This document shows, piece after piece, positions 1 to 9,313 of a stretch of 64,000 nt of DNA. The stretch comes from Melieria omissa (lineage: Eukaryota > Arthropoda > Insecta > Diptera > Ulidiidae). Position 1 is the stretch's first letter; the number at the start of each line of letters is the position of its first letter. The stretch is taken from assembly GCA_963971225.1 (NCBI GenBank), contig OZ020267.1, positions 69,911,718 to 69,975,717 of the forward strand, given 5' to 3'. The notes under the pieces were generated by a model, which saw nothing but the letters and a program-made list of their open reading frames with translations, was not told the origin of the DNA and searched no databases. Both the position numbers and the translations under genes were made by a program.

Positions 1-1
1 G

Positions 2-1297
2 GATGCGGATCTTGCAAAAATCGTCGAAGGCAAGGAGCAAGGCGCACGTCCAGACTGGCAGGAGATGGCTGGTGAAAGCCCGATCGCTAAGGCTTACTGG
101 GCACAGTGGAAAAGTCTGCGGCTGAAGGAAGGCTGCCTGTACCGCGAATGGGAGAGCGCGGATGGTCGTACCAGCAACCCCCTAATGGTAGTGCCGAAAA
201 GCAGAATCAACGAGGTCATCGAGGCATACCATAACGACTCCAGTGGAGGGCACCTAGGCATCACCAAAACCGTCGCCAAAATAAAAAGACGATTCTACTG
301 GGTAGGATGTCAGGAGTCTGTAGCCGAGTGGATTAAGAGCTGCGACCGATGTTCAGCCGCGAAAGGGCCGACAAGAAAATCTCGAGGCCGCATGCAGCAG
401 TACAACGTGGGAGCGCCCTTCGAGCGGATTGCTATGGACGTCGCCGGCCCATTCCCAACTAGCACTCTAGGCAACAAATATGTGCTCGTCGTAATGGATT
501 ACTTCAGCAAATGGCCCGAAGTGTACCCTATTCCTAACCAGGAGGCCACCACGATCTCGGAAAAGCTGGTAAACAACTGGGAAGCCAGGTTCGGAGTTCC
601 GTTGGAGTTGCACTCAGATCAAGGCCGGAATTTCGAGTCTGCGGTATTCAAGGAAGTGTGTGAGCTGCTGGGGATAAAGAAAACGCGTACCACTCCTTTG
701 CACCCACAGTCCGACGGCATGGTGGAACGCTTTAACCGGACACTGGAGGAATACCTGCGGAAAGTGGTAGGCAGGAATCAAAAGGATTGGGACACGCATA
801 TCCCCCTGTTCCTGATGGCGTATAGGTCAGCCCCGCACGACACGACCTCACTCACTCCAGCCCGAGCAGTGTTCGGAACAGAGTTGCGGTTACCCGCTGA
901 CTTGAAGTTCGGGGTAGTCAGCACGACGGGAGGCGCTAAGACAGACTACGTGGCCAATAAGCGGGCGGAACTGGAGGAAATTCACCAGTTTATAAGGAGC
1001 CGCACCAAACTGGTCAGCGATAAGGCGAAAGCCAGATACGATCTTCGGGCCAACTCAGCAGGGTTCCAGGAAGGCGATTTGGTAATGCTCTACAACCCGC
1101 AGCGGAGGAAAGGTTTGTCTCCGAAACTTCAAGCGTCATGGGAAGGACCTTACGAAGTCGTGACTAGGATTAACGACGTGGTATACCGGATTCAACGTTG
1201 CAGCAATAGAGGCGCCAAGCTGAAGGTAGTCCATTTGGAGCGCCTGGCGCCTCATCACAGCGGAGCCTCGGCACTTGTTCGGGACGAACAAGTCTAA
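2..1297 (+). CDS. Retrotransposon integrase (partial pol polyprotein, C-terminal part)
   Basis: The frame is open from the window edge, so the Met at 65 is probably internal to a longer pol polyprotein. Visible order, numbering from that Met: an H2C2 zinc-binding module (His of EAYHND and GGHLG, then CDRC, about residues 55-96); a DDE core with Asp in AMDVAGPF (about 124), Asp in LHSDQG (about 184) and Glu in MVERFNR; and a C-terminal GPY/F-type module (SWEGPYEVVTRI) ending in DEQV. No stop or frameshift interrupts the visible part. Integrase inserts the reverse-transcribed copy into the host genome. Protease, reverse transcriptase and RNase H would lie off the left edge. The order fits Metaviridae. 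Confidence 0.9.
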   Translation, partial: DADLAKIVEGKEQGARPDWQEMAGESPIAKAYWAQWKSLRLKEGCLYREWESADGRTSNPLMVVPKSRINEVIEAYHNDSSGGHLGITKTVAKIKRRFYWVGCQESVAEWIKSCDRCSAAKGPTRKSRGRMQQYNVGAPFERIAMDVAGPFPTSTLGNKYVLVVMDYFSKWPEVYPIPNQEATTISEKLVNNWEARFGVPLELHSDQGRNFESAVFKEVCELLGIKKTRTTPLHPQSDGMVERFNRTLEEYLRKVVGRNQKDWDTHIPLFLMAYRSAPHDTTSLTPARAVFGTELRLPADLKFGVVSTTGGAKTDYVANKRAELEEIHQFIRSRTKLVSDKAKARYDLRANSAGFQEGDLVMLYNPQRRKGLSPKLQASWEGPYEVVTRINDVVYRIQRCSNRGAKLKVVHLERLAPHHSGASALVRDEQV

Positions 1298-1308
1298 GTG
1301 GTGGGCAG

Positions 1309-1735
1309 TGTAACGATGAGACAGTCTGTCGCGGTGCAAAGCAACCCTGCCGCTACGTGCCGTGCTATAACCCAATCTGGCAACGACGGCCGCGATAATA
1401 ACTTTTAGTCCAACCTGGCAACGATGGTCGCGGTCATCAGGGAAACTTCTAGTCCAATCTGGCAACGTGCGAGAACGATCTGCGCGACGGCCGGACAGAG
1501 TATAAAAGGTGGCCAGATGCGGTGCAGCGAGTCAGTCTGGTTTTGACAAGTGAAGTTGCCACACGGAATAATTAAGCAAATACTTAAGTGTACGAACAGT
1601 AAAGTGTAAACTGTGAATAATAAAGTGACTGTTGGTGTATTTTATTGTCTGCGTTTAAGAAACTGACTGTGTTTTATTTTCAAATCACACAATCCAGAGA
1701 TACGTGACCGCCCACTAGACTTAGTATTCGTAACA
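1309..1735 (+). repeat. 3' long terminal repeat of the first gypsy-type element
   Basis: The LTR begins TGTAACGATGAG right after the polypurine-like AGTGGTGGGCAG and ends TTCGTAACA, giving TG...CA termini and about 427 bp. A TATA-like TATAAAAG lies near 1501 and a polyadenylation signal AATAAA at 1619-1624, in the order expected for U3-R-U5. The left boundary is firm from the integrase stop and purine tract. The right boundary is inferred from the terminal dinucleotide and from similarity to the LTR end of the second element. Confidence 0.8.
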
Positions 1736-2372
1736 ATATGGTTATCTTTGCGTATTTAGATAATAAAAGTGAGAGAGCAGCCAAAGCAGCTGTTCGCTAT
1801 TTGCCCGCTGAAATGAATTTATCGTACAACTGATTTAGTAAATAAGACGAGTAAATAAAATTGTCTGCTTATTAATCAATTTTAAATGGTCAACTATTTC
1901 ATTCGCACGCATGTTTTCTGGTAGTTTTGCAAAATTCGTTGGTAAGTTTTCATACAAATTTAATTTTGCTCTCTCTGTGAAAAAGTGGTAAATAAACTGT
2001 TTTTGTAGATACATTTCCGCGCCAAAAATGTATCTATCAAACGTGGCAGCTCGCGAATGTCTGAAAATGCAAAGTAATGAACATTGGTTTTTCATTCATA
2101 TAAGTTCCACAGCAAGTTATTAGCAACTTGCAATCAACAAATATTGTTCATTTTAGTTTATGTCGCTACAGTCGTGCATTATATACGATCAAATTTTCAT
2201 ATAAATTTCCTTGTGATGATCCTGCTGAAATGCGAGGTGGAAAACAATCAACTGTTAAGTGTTCGCGAATTTGTGGTATCACCGCCTTTGACAAACAATA
2301 TTATTTTATATGAAAAACTATCCCGGAACAAGGATTTATGCATATATGTAATACTTCTATATTGGCACTAAC
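1736..2372. other. AT-rich spacer between the two LTR elements
   Basis: This is about 640 bp of AT-rich sequence with only short chance frames on both strands. I see no domain, splice structure or repeat. It separates the first element's LTR from the GTAT target duplicate of the second. Confidence 0.5.
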
Positions 2373-2376
2373 GTAT
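2373..2376. repeat. Target-site duplication GTAT, left copy
   Basis: GTAT directly precedes the TGTTACG end of the LTR and is matched by GTAT directly after the other LTR (5528-5531). Four base pairs is the usual duplication made by Ty3/gypsy integrases. Confidence 0.85.
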
Positions 2377-2808
2377 TGTTACGAAAATTACTTCACAGGT
2401 TCGTTTGGATTGGTTTTGAAAATAAAACAACTTCAGTTATCCAGCGCAACGTAGTCAAAACTAACAATCGCTTTATTTACAAATTTGCACTTGTTCTACT
2501 TTACACTACTACTATTGCATGTTTCCCCATTGCTTGCTCAACACAGACTCGACTCCTTGCGCTGCCACTGCTGCTTTTATACCACTTTTCTTATCGCGCC
2601 GAAGTTTCTTGCAACTTCTAATTGGAAAGCGCTCGACCATTCTCGCACAGCCCATTTCGAGAACCATCCTTGCCATATCGGACTATACCAAGCGAATTTA
2701 TAACAGTTTTGCTGTACTTCACAGTGCATGCCTAAAAGTATGCTTGGAAAACATTCGTGCGGAGAAGGCATTCCCGTACAGGGCGGCACAGAATTTCTCA
2801 TCGTATCA
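2377..2808 (-). repeat. 3' LTR of the deleted gypsy-type element
   Basis: On the plus strand it runs from TGTTACGAAAATT to TCATCGTATCA. On the element's own strand it reads TGATACGATGAG ... CGTAACA. A TATAAAAG sequence is visible on the minus strand near 2575-2582. The purine tract AGTGATGGGCAG between the ORF stop and the LTR start, on the minus strand, is the polypurine tract. It is nearly identical to 5096-5527. Confidence 0.9.
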
Positions 2809-2819
2809 CTGCCCATCAC

Positions 2820-5027
2820 TTAGACTTGTTCGTCCCGAACAAGTACCGAGGCTCCGCCGGAGTAAGACGCCAGGCGCTCCAAATGGACTACTTTCAGCCT
2901 GGCGTTTCCGTTGCAGCAGCGTCGAACCCTGTACACCACGTCATTAATCCTGGTCACGACTTTGTACGGTCCTTCCCATGACGTTTGAAGCTTTGGAGAC
3001 AAACCTTTCCTGCGCTGCGGGTTGTAAAGCATTACCAGATTGCCTTCTTGGAACCCCTCTGGGTTAGCCCCTAGACCATAGCTCGCTGCCAACCTGCTTT
3101 CAACTAGTTGAGTGCGGCTCCGCGATCTTCTCCTCGGCCCTTTCGCAGCCGAACACCGATTACAGCCTCTGATCCACTCAGCGACAGACTCCTGGCATCC
3201 TACCCAATAGAACCGCCTTCTTATCTTGGCGACAGTTTTTGCGATGCCTAGGTGCCCTCCACTGGAGTCGTTATGGTTTTCCTCGATGACATCGTCGATC
3301 CGGCCTCTCGGGACCACTATTAGGGATTTTCTGGTCCTGCCATCCCTGCTCTCCCACTCGCGGTATAGGCAGCCATCCTGCAGACGTAGACTTTGCCACT
3401 GTGCCCAGTAAGCCTTCGCGATCGGGCTCTCACCAGCCATCTCCTGCCAGTCCGGCCGTAATCTCTGCGCTTTGCCTTTGATGATCTTCGCGAGATCCGT
3501 ATCCTTGCGCTGGTCCTTCTGTAGCCTCTCCGCAAGCCAATCTTCCTCTTGCAGAACTCTTACCGACCGAACATCCACAATTTGTCCCTCGTTTTCGGCC
3601 TGCGAATTATGCCTGCGTTCGGTCTCGCACGAATGGTGTGGCAGAGCGTCATCCCTTCTTGGCGACGTCTTTTGTCCGGAACGCTTTTCTCGCAGATGGC
3701 AGTCTCGTGATATGTGGCCTTGCTTGCCACATCGCCAGCAACTGACTCGAGATGATACTGCCCGCAGCCCCGCTGGTGCCCCCGAGCTCACTGTCTGGCT
3801 TTGCGTGACACGTCCAGATTGGACCCCATGCATCTCCGCAGATGAATGTCGAAAACTTCCCCTCCAGGCCGCCTCATACGTCAATGCGCTTGTCACCGTC
3901 TCACGGAATGTCGGCTTGCCCATCATCAATGCACTGCGTCGTGTCTCCGGGTCATGAAGACCTTCAATAAACGCCTCAATCTTCATCCTCTCGAGATAAT
4001 CAGCGCCGAATTTCGGGTAGCACAACTGTACGAGCCGCTCAATGTCTGCTGCATACGTCTGCAGCGCCTCGTCTGCTCTTTGCCAGCGGTTCTTCAGCTC
4101 GCAATAATACAGCGTTTTGTTGTGCTCGTCACTGTATCTGGCTGCCAATGCCCTCATGACGGTCTCGTAATCACCTCTCAAACCTTCCGGAACTGTTTGT
4201 ATTACCTCAGCCGCACGACCTCTTAGAGCCAGTATCAGCCTCCGACCTTTCCTAACATTGGTCCACTGACTCTCCAAAGCAGCCATCTCGAATTGTAGTT
4301 TGAATGTGTCAAATGACGTAGTACCGTCATAAGTAGGCACTTCTATGGCAAAACTTTCCTCAACCGACTGCACCCTTCCTCGCAGCTGTACCTCTCTAAG
4401 CCGCTCGTCGATTTTTCTGTTTACCGAATCCTCCAGACTGTCAACTCGTTTGTTCAAGGAATCATCCAAATCGTCAACTCGTCTGTTCAGAGAATCATCC
4501 AGGCCGTCGACTCGTTTATCTAAGTGTTCCACTTGCGCTCCCAGGTGCTCCACCTTCACATCAAGCTTGTTTGAGATTTCTTCCACTTTCTGCTCCAAGC
4601 GCGCAGAATTTTCCTGAAGCTTGGTTTCCATTCGCTCTGCTACTTCTCGGTTCGTAGTTTCGATTTTCGTTGCCATTTGCGTCGACATTTCGCGATTTTC
4701 ACGACTGACATTCTCAATTTTCGCAGAAGTTTCCTGAAACATGCCTCTTATTGCAATCATAAGCTGGCTCATGTCCATTGCTTGTGGTGGCGCAGCCGCT
4801 GCAGCTGTACTTTGCATCGACGCAGCACCCGCAGGCGATTCCTCCACTTTGGCCAACGCCTCTTGTTCCTGCGTTCCGAACTCGTGTGCAGCCCAATCGA
4901 TGCCTCGTGACTCACACGCCTCTCGCAAGCGCAGCTGCAACTCCACCTTACCGCCAGCAGTCGGCAAATTCCAGGCAGCCAGCTCCTTCTTCAGCTGGTC
5001 AACCTTCAGCAGCTCCAGTTTAACCAT
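2820..5027 (-). CDS. Gag fused to integrase fragments (735 aa, deletion-derived)
   Basis: The single 735-codon frame starts with a SAP-like basic N-terminus. A long heptad coiled coil with repeated (L/V)D(D/S)L motifs follows at about residues 100-215, then a capsid-like region, and a CCHC knuckle CWRCGKQGHISRDC near residue 440. After a short tail it jumps into the region just upstream of integrase, then the H2C2 module (GGHLG ... CNRC). It then jumps again, after an RRRSRSR stretch, to the C-terminal GPY/F module and the same DEQV end as the first element. Protease, RT, RNase H and the catalytic DDE core are absent, yet both junctions keep the frame. Gag would package RNA into particles; catalytic activity is not expected. 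Confidence 0.88.
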   Translation of the reverse strand: MVKLELLKVDQLKKELAAWNLPTAGGKVELQLRLREACESRGIDWAAHEFGTQEQEALAKVEESPAGAASMQSTAAAAAPPQAMDMSQLMIAIRGMFQETSAKIENVSRENREMSTQMATKIETTNREVAERMETKLQENSARLEQKVEEISNKLDVKVEHLGAQVEHLDKRVDGLDDSLNRRVDDLDDSLNKRVDSLEDSVNRKIDERLREVQLRGRVQSVEESFAIEVPTYDGTTSFDTFKLQFEMAALESQWTNVRKGRRLILALRGRAAEVIQTVPEGLRGDYETVMRALAARYSDEHNKTLYYCELKNRWQRADEALQTYAADIERLVQLCYPKFGADYLERMKIEAFIEGLHDPETRRSALMMGKPTFRETVTSALTYEAAWRGSFRHSSAEMHGVQSGRVTQSQTVSSGAPAGLRAVSSRVSCWRCGKQGHISRDCHLREKRSGQKTSPRRDDALPHHSCETERRHNSQAENEGQIVDVRSVRVLQEEDWLAERLQKDQRKDTDLAKIIKGKAQRLRPDWQEMAGESPIAKAYWAQWQSLRLQDGCLYREWESRDGRTRKSLIVVPRGRIDDVIEENHNDSSGGHLGIAKTVAKIRRRFYWVGCQESVAEWIRGCNRCSAAKGPRRRSRSRTQLVESRLAASYGLGANPEGFQEGNLVMLYNPQRRKGLSPKLQTSWEGPYKVVTRINDVVYRVRRCCNGNARLKVVHLERLASYSGGASVLVRDEQV

Positions 5028-5075
5028 GTCTGCGTTTTTATAATTTTATTTTATTTTTATCTTCAGTAACACAAT

Positions 5076-5093
5076 CCTCAATTTCTGACACCA
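5076..5093 (-). promoter_or_regulatory. Primer binding site, probably for tRNA-Leu
   Basis: Two bases inside the 5' LTR (minus strand) the sequence reads TGGTGTCAGAAATTGAGG. The first 11 bases, TGGTGTCAGAA, are complementary to the 3' end of an insect tRNA-Leu, as recalled from other gypsy-class elements. The match then weakens. The position is exactly that expected for minus-strand primer binding. Confidence 0.6.
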
Positions 5094-5095
5094 AA

Positions 5096-5527
5096 TGTTA
5101 CGAAAATTACTTCACAGGTTCGTTTGGATTGGTTTTGAAAATAAAACAACTTCAGTTATCCAGCGCAACGTAGTCAAAACTAACAATCGCTTTATTTACA
5201 AATTTGCACTTGTTCTACTTTACACTACTACTATTGCATGTTTCCCCATTGCTTGCTCAACACAGACTCGACTCCTTGCGCTGCCACTGCTGCTTTTATA
5301 CCACTTTTCTTATCGCGCCGAAGTTTCTTGCAACTTCTAATTGGAAAGCGCTCGACCATTCTCGCACAGCCCATTTCGAGAACCATCCTTGCCATATCGG
5401 ACTATACCAAGCGAATTTATAACAGTTTTGCTGTACTTCACAGTGCATGCCTAAAAGTATGCTTGGAAAACATTCGTGCGGAGAAGGCATTCCCGTACAG
5501 GGCGGCACAGAATTTATCATCGTATCA
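5096..5527 (-). repeat. 5' LTR of the deleted gypsy-type element
   Basis: This direct repeat of 2377-2808 has the same length (432 bp) and differs at one visible base. On the element's strand it is the upstream LTR and would carry the active promoter, with TATAAAAG near 5294-5301. It is followed on the outside by the GTAT duplicate at 5528-5531. Confidence 0.92.
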
Positions 5528-5531
5528 GTAT

Positions 5532-6857
5532 CTTTACAATGTGTTTTCATTCGGAAATCAAAGGAGACAAGCGATGAGACAGAAAACACAAAATTTTGTG
5601 AATATATTTCTATGCGTGTATACATGTGCACTTCTACACATGAACAACTGTCAAACTGCTCCTGGGGCGGTCGAAGAAATTTCAGTTAATTTCGACAAAT
5701 TTATATTTTTTTCCAGTCAATTTTTTTCCCGTCTGAACGCACCTGACTTCTTGCCACTTTTGAAATATGTCAAGGTACATTCGTTTATACGCTTTCTCGC
5801 TCATATTTCAGTATTGCTGTACTGTGTATAGAAGTACTACATATATGGATTTATGTGCGTATTCGATTGTAACTGAATATTTAAATGGCTTGCCATCATA
5901 AAATCATATTCGCAGTTGCTTTTGTTGATACTTTTCTGGCATTATTCTGCCGTCACTTTCTATGTAATTGATGTGCGACCAATAAGAAAAAATCGTGGTG
6001 AACATATATCACCTGTTTCTTTGTTGTGAAAGAAGGTTTGCATCATTAAAGTTTGTTCATGGCTTTTGATATTGCTGCATTTTTGCATTCTTCCGACAGT
6101 GTTTCTCATATATATTTTGTGCTGCCAATAAGTAAAACCGATGGTTAGTAAATATCTGCTTATTTGTTTATTCGTCGTCATCCTTCTCATTGCTCGGGGT
6201 AAATTAGAAATAGCTCAACTTTATAACAATGAAGTCTGATATTATGTAAGTAAATATTGTTATATGTCAAAAAGTCCTTTTTCTAAACATCAGATATGTC
6301 CACATATTGTTTGATTCTATGACTGAATCAATTTTAAGAGTTTTCTAACTGTAAACTGTCTCATGTGCAGAATCACAAATGGTTTTTTACTCAGTAAAAG
6401 AGAATTTTTTTTGTTTTCATGCCACCTATTTTTCTTACAAAGAACATTCATCGGATGCAATATGAGTGCGAACAACAGTGTAACATTCATCGCATGCAAT
6501 ATGAGTGCGAACATAACATGCGCAATTTTAAAAATAAGACAACACCGCAAAATGCAATTCCGTTCGCAATAAATTTCTGAAATAAACACAATTTTTATGC
6601 ACTTGTGCAAACAAGAAATTTCTTCAAATAATCTACTAAAGCGAATATTAATCAAAAAGCATTTTGATACTATACTACTACTATTTCTGTCCTTGAATAA
6701 TTTTGTGCTATAACAAAAAAACTTATAAAATCAGTTTCACCATGCAATTTTTCGGGCTTTAAGAAACAAAGTTGTATGTTCTACTGACTTTTCGAGAACA
6801 TACGACAAAAACTTTCTCAGACAACGTTATCTGTGCAGTATCTTTCGTGGTGGGAAG
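5532..6857. other. Intergenic, AT-rich, no gene seen
   Basis: No coding region is supported. A short local direct repeat of the motif ATCG(G/C)ATGCAATATGAGTGCGAACA occurs at about 6451-6475 and 6490-6515. Other frames are short and lack codon bias or domains. Confidence 0.5.
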
Positions 6858-7090
6858 CAAGGCGAATTCATACCAGGTGATAGCGTTAAATGAGGCGAAA
6901 TGATTTTTTTAGTGGTGGAAAAGGTCTATATTGTCAAAGTGCCTGTGTAAAACTTTGACAGTTTAAAAATGAAAAAGCAAGCTTTGTTCTGATTGCCTGA
7001 TTTTGACAATCTAAACCCAGAAAACAAAAACAAAATACATTGAAATTTTGTTGCTGTCCTTACGCTATCACCTGGTATGAATTCGCCTTG
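6858..7090. mobile_element. MITE with perfect 28-bp terminal inverted repeats
   Basis: Bases 6858-6885 (CAAGGCGAATTC...GATAGCG) are the exact reverse complement of 7063-7090 (CGCTATC...GAATTCGCCTTG). The 233-bp element is AT-rich and non-coding inside. Similar GGGAAGCA/GGGAAGC strings lie on both outer flanks, offset by extra Gs on the right, so an original duplication of about 8-9 bp is possible but not clean. A degenerate relative lies at 32378-32505, which shows this is a dispersed family. The superfamily is not assigned. Confidence 0.85.
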
Positions 7091-8220
7091 GGGGGAAGCA
7101 TGTTGCCTGCCCGTTCCTGATGTGACAGCGATTGGTCTTGATATTGACAGGTCGATATGAGTGCTGCCAATTCATTTTACAGGAGGAAAACTAGTATAGA
7201 CTTTGCTTTAGGATTTACTTTGGTGAATGCCAGTGATAACTGGCGAGAGCGTACAAGAAGAAACACAATTCGTTAGAAAAATGAGAAAGCTATTTGTAGT
7301 GTTGCCAGAGGACAGCTGTGTTGTTTCCAACTAATAGTTTTTGGAATTTTACAGTGATTAACCTTCTACCTGTCCCTTGGGATCTATTTCACCACAGGCG
7401 GAATTTAAATAACGGTTGAGTGGTTTTGTGCGCTCGTCTTGTGTTATTTAGTGTCAATCGCGCTTACAACCCAATAACAAACCGAGAAAAACCCTTTTGG
7501 GGCTTTCCCTTTTTCTTTTGTGATTTATGTTTATGATGTTTATGTTTACGATTTATGTAAATACATTTTTTAAATAGAATAAGATTTCTTGATGCAAATG
7601 TACGTTTATAGAAGCAGTTTCACATGTTCTTATCAAAAATTAACAAAAATAATAAAATTTTCAAGCGTTTATGGGTAACCTCTTTTAATTGCATATTCCA
7701 TTGTACGTGCTAAGCTCGGTCCCGAGCAACCCGGATAATCGAGGTTCAACTGTATTTTAAATAAGCTTGTAACTGGCATTCGAAGAACTTTGACACGATT
7801 GTGTAATTTTTCAGTCCGGCAACGCCGTAGAGCGTTGGTGAAGAAAAACAAAATTTTCTCGCGTTCCATTTGATTTATTGTCGTGTAACTAATTTAAAAT
7901 GAAATTAAATAACAAAAACCGTGAGGATATATTGTGCAAAAGTCCAAAAAGCAAATTTGCTGGTTTTTGAGCCGACGTTCAGTGATTTTGTGTTGCAAAG
8001 AAAAGGCGTAACTAAGCAGGAGGAAGTACCAACAACCTTAAAGAAAAAGGAACAATTGTTCTTTGTTGTATTTGTTGATATTTTGCTAAACAGCAAAAGA
8101 AGTGTAGCCTTTGTACTGCAGACAAAAATTACAAATTTATTTATTTACTCTGCTGAAAGTGGCCAAAGAAAGCAGCAATAATTGGTTAAAAAAAAACACT
8201 TTCGTCTCCACGACTACCCC
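7091..8220. other. Intergenic region upstream of the tetraspanin gene
   Basis: There is no supported gene. At about 7711-7752 lies a pogo/Tigger-like transposon end (CGGATAATCGAGGTTCAACTG). The 86-codon frame at 7921-8181 has no recognisable domain and probably belongs to 5' flanking or untranslated sequence. Confidence 0.4.
7711..7752. mobile_element. Single terminal repeat of a pogo/Tigger-like DNA transposon (relic)
   Basis: The string CGGATAATCGAGGTTCAACTG followed by TA resembles the common terminal repeat of pogo-group elements, whose reverse complement starts CAGTTGAACCTCGATTATCCG. No partner repeat was found nearby, so this looks like a truncated relic. The assignment rests on recalled family consensus. 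Confidence 0.4.
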
Positions 8221-8354
8221 CCGCTGGTAAATATATACGCCCCACGGCCAGTACAGCTCGAAAACAGCAGCAGCGACGGGCCCGAGGTTACAGTGCCAGC
8301 ATCAGCTTTAACGACGACTGCAACTACGAATACGACAAAACACTCCCGGCCACA

Positions 8355-9313
8355 ATGAGTAATTATCGGCATCACGGCGCTAGCGGTGGCGGCGGTTACA
8401 GCGGCATCGAAATACGCAACATGCATCCGCGCATTTCGCAGAACTTCACCTACGTCAGCTCGTGCGTTAAGTATCTGATTTTCATGTTAAACTTCATATT
8501 CTGGCTCATGGGCGGACTGCTACTGGGCGTGGGTCTATACGCGTTCATGGACAAGTGGGAAGCCACCGGCTGGGTACGCCTAGAGACGTTCTACGATGTC
8601 GTACTGAACATCTCGCTAGTGATGATGATCACCGGAATGGTTATATTCGTGGTCAGCTTTGCCGGATGCTTGGGTGCGCTGCGCGAAAACACGGGCCTGC
8701 TCAAATTCTACACGATGTGCTTACTTCTGTTCTTTCTACTCGAGATGGCCATTGCGGTAATGGGCTTTGTCTTTCCGCAAAATATGAATTCGTTTCTAGA
8801 AGACAAGTTCACCGACAAGATCATACACTCGTATCGCGACGATCCCGATTTGCAGAATTTAATCGACTTTGCGCAGTTGGAGTTCAAGTGCTGCGGCCTG
8901 AGCAATGCGGGCTACCAGGACTGGGGTGAGTTTGGGCCTTCAAACATCTGAAAGTTATCAGACGCTAAACTATCGCTTTGTGTACAGGCAAAAACGAGTA
9001 CTTCAACTGCACGTCGCCATCGGTGGAGAAGTGCGGTGTGCCGTACAGCTGCTGCATCAATGCCACGGACATCAGTTCGGGCCTGGTGAACATCATGTGC
9101 GGCTACGGTGTGCAAGAATACTCCGTGGCAGCGGCCAGTAAACGTATCTGGACCAGCGGCTGCATTGAAATTGTGCGCGTCTGGGCCGAGCGCAATCTGT
9201 ACACAATTGCCGGCATTGCGCTGGGTATAGCGCTCATACAGCTATTCGTCATCTATCTGGCCAAGACACTGGAAGGACAAATCGACTTGCAAAAGTCCCG
9301 CTGGTCAGCGTGA
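8355..9313 (+). CDS. Tsp86D: C8-type tetraspanin (Tsp86D/Tsp26A-like; TspanC8 group)
   Basis: Two exons, 8355-8925 and 8988-9313, with a 62-bp GT-AG intron (phase 1), encode 298 aa. The start ATG has CACA upstream. Four membrane segments lie at about residues 38-63, 84-107, 114-138 and 260-282. The large extracellular loop carries the diagnostic CCG (179-181) and eight cysteines (CCG, YFNC, EKC, YSCC, IMC, SGC), the mark of the TspanC8 group. In animals that group escorts the metalloprotease ADAM10 (Kuzbanian in flies) out of the ER and so tunes Notch signalling. Drosophila has three such genes (Tsp3A, Tsp26A, Tsp86D). The nearby SelR favours Tsp86D, but the exact paralogue is inferred. Without splicing the first frame would end in the intron at 8951. 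Confidence 0.9.

Larger units (their letters stand above)
1..1735 (+). mobile_element. 3' end of a Ty3/gypsy LTR retrotransposon (pol C-terminus plus 3' LTR)
   Basis: The left window edge cuts this element. An integrase frame is open from base 2 to 1297 and is followed, after a purine-rich tract (about 1296-1308), by an LTR at 1309-1735. That order (integrase, then polypurine tract, then LTR) is the usual 3' end of a Ty3/gypsy element on the plus strand. Because the 5' part lies outside the window, the target duplication and LTR-LTR divergence cannot be judged. It is related to, but distinct from, the minus-strand element at 2377-5527: the proteins align over the integrase N-terminus and C-terminus, while the LTRs share only their ends. 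Confidence 0.9.
2377..5527 (-). mobile_element. Internally deleted Ty3/gypsy-type LTR retrotransposon, recently inserted
   Basis: The 3151-bp element is flanked by a 4-bp target duplication GTAT (2373-2376 and 5528-5531). It carries two 432-bp LTRs (2377-2808 and 5096-5527) that I find to differ at a single base near their inner/outer CTCA versus ATCA position. The interior holds one long minus-strand frame (2820-5027) joining gag to pieces of pol. Protease, reverse transcriptase, RNase H and the DDE core of integrase are missing, so it cannot move without proteins supplied by a complete relative. Near-identical LTRs imply insertion recently on an evolutionary scale. Confidence 0.93.

Noticed and set aside
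2376..2981. Short plus-strand frames in the LTR and adjoining sequence
   Set aside because: They recur identically in both LTRs (5095-5422) and are shadows of repeat sequence without coding character.
2377..5527. Simple tandem duplication of a 432-bp segment
   Set aside because: TG...CA ends, a GTAT target duplication, PBS, PPT and a gag-integrase frame between the copies show LTRs instead.
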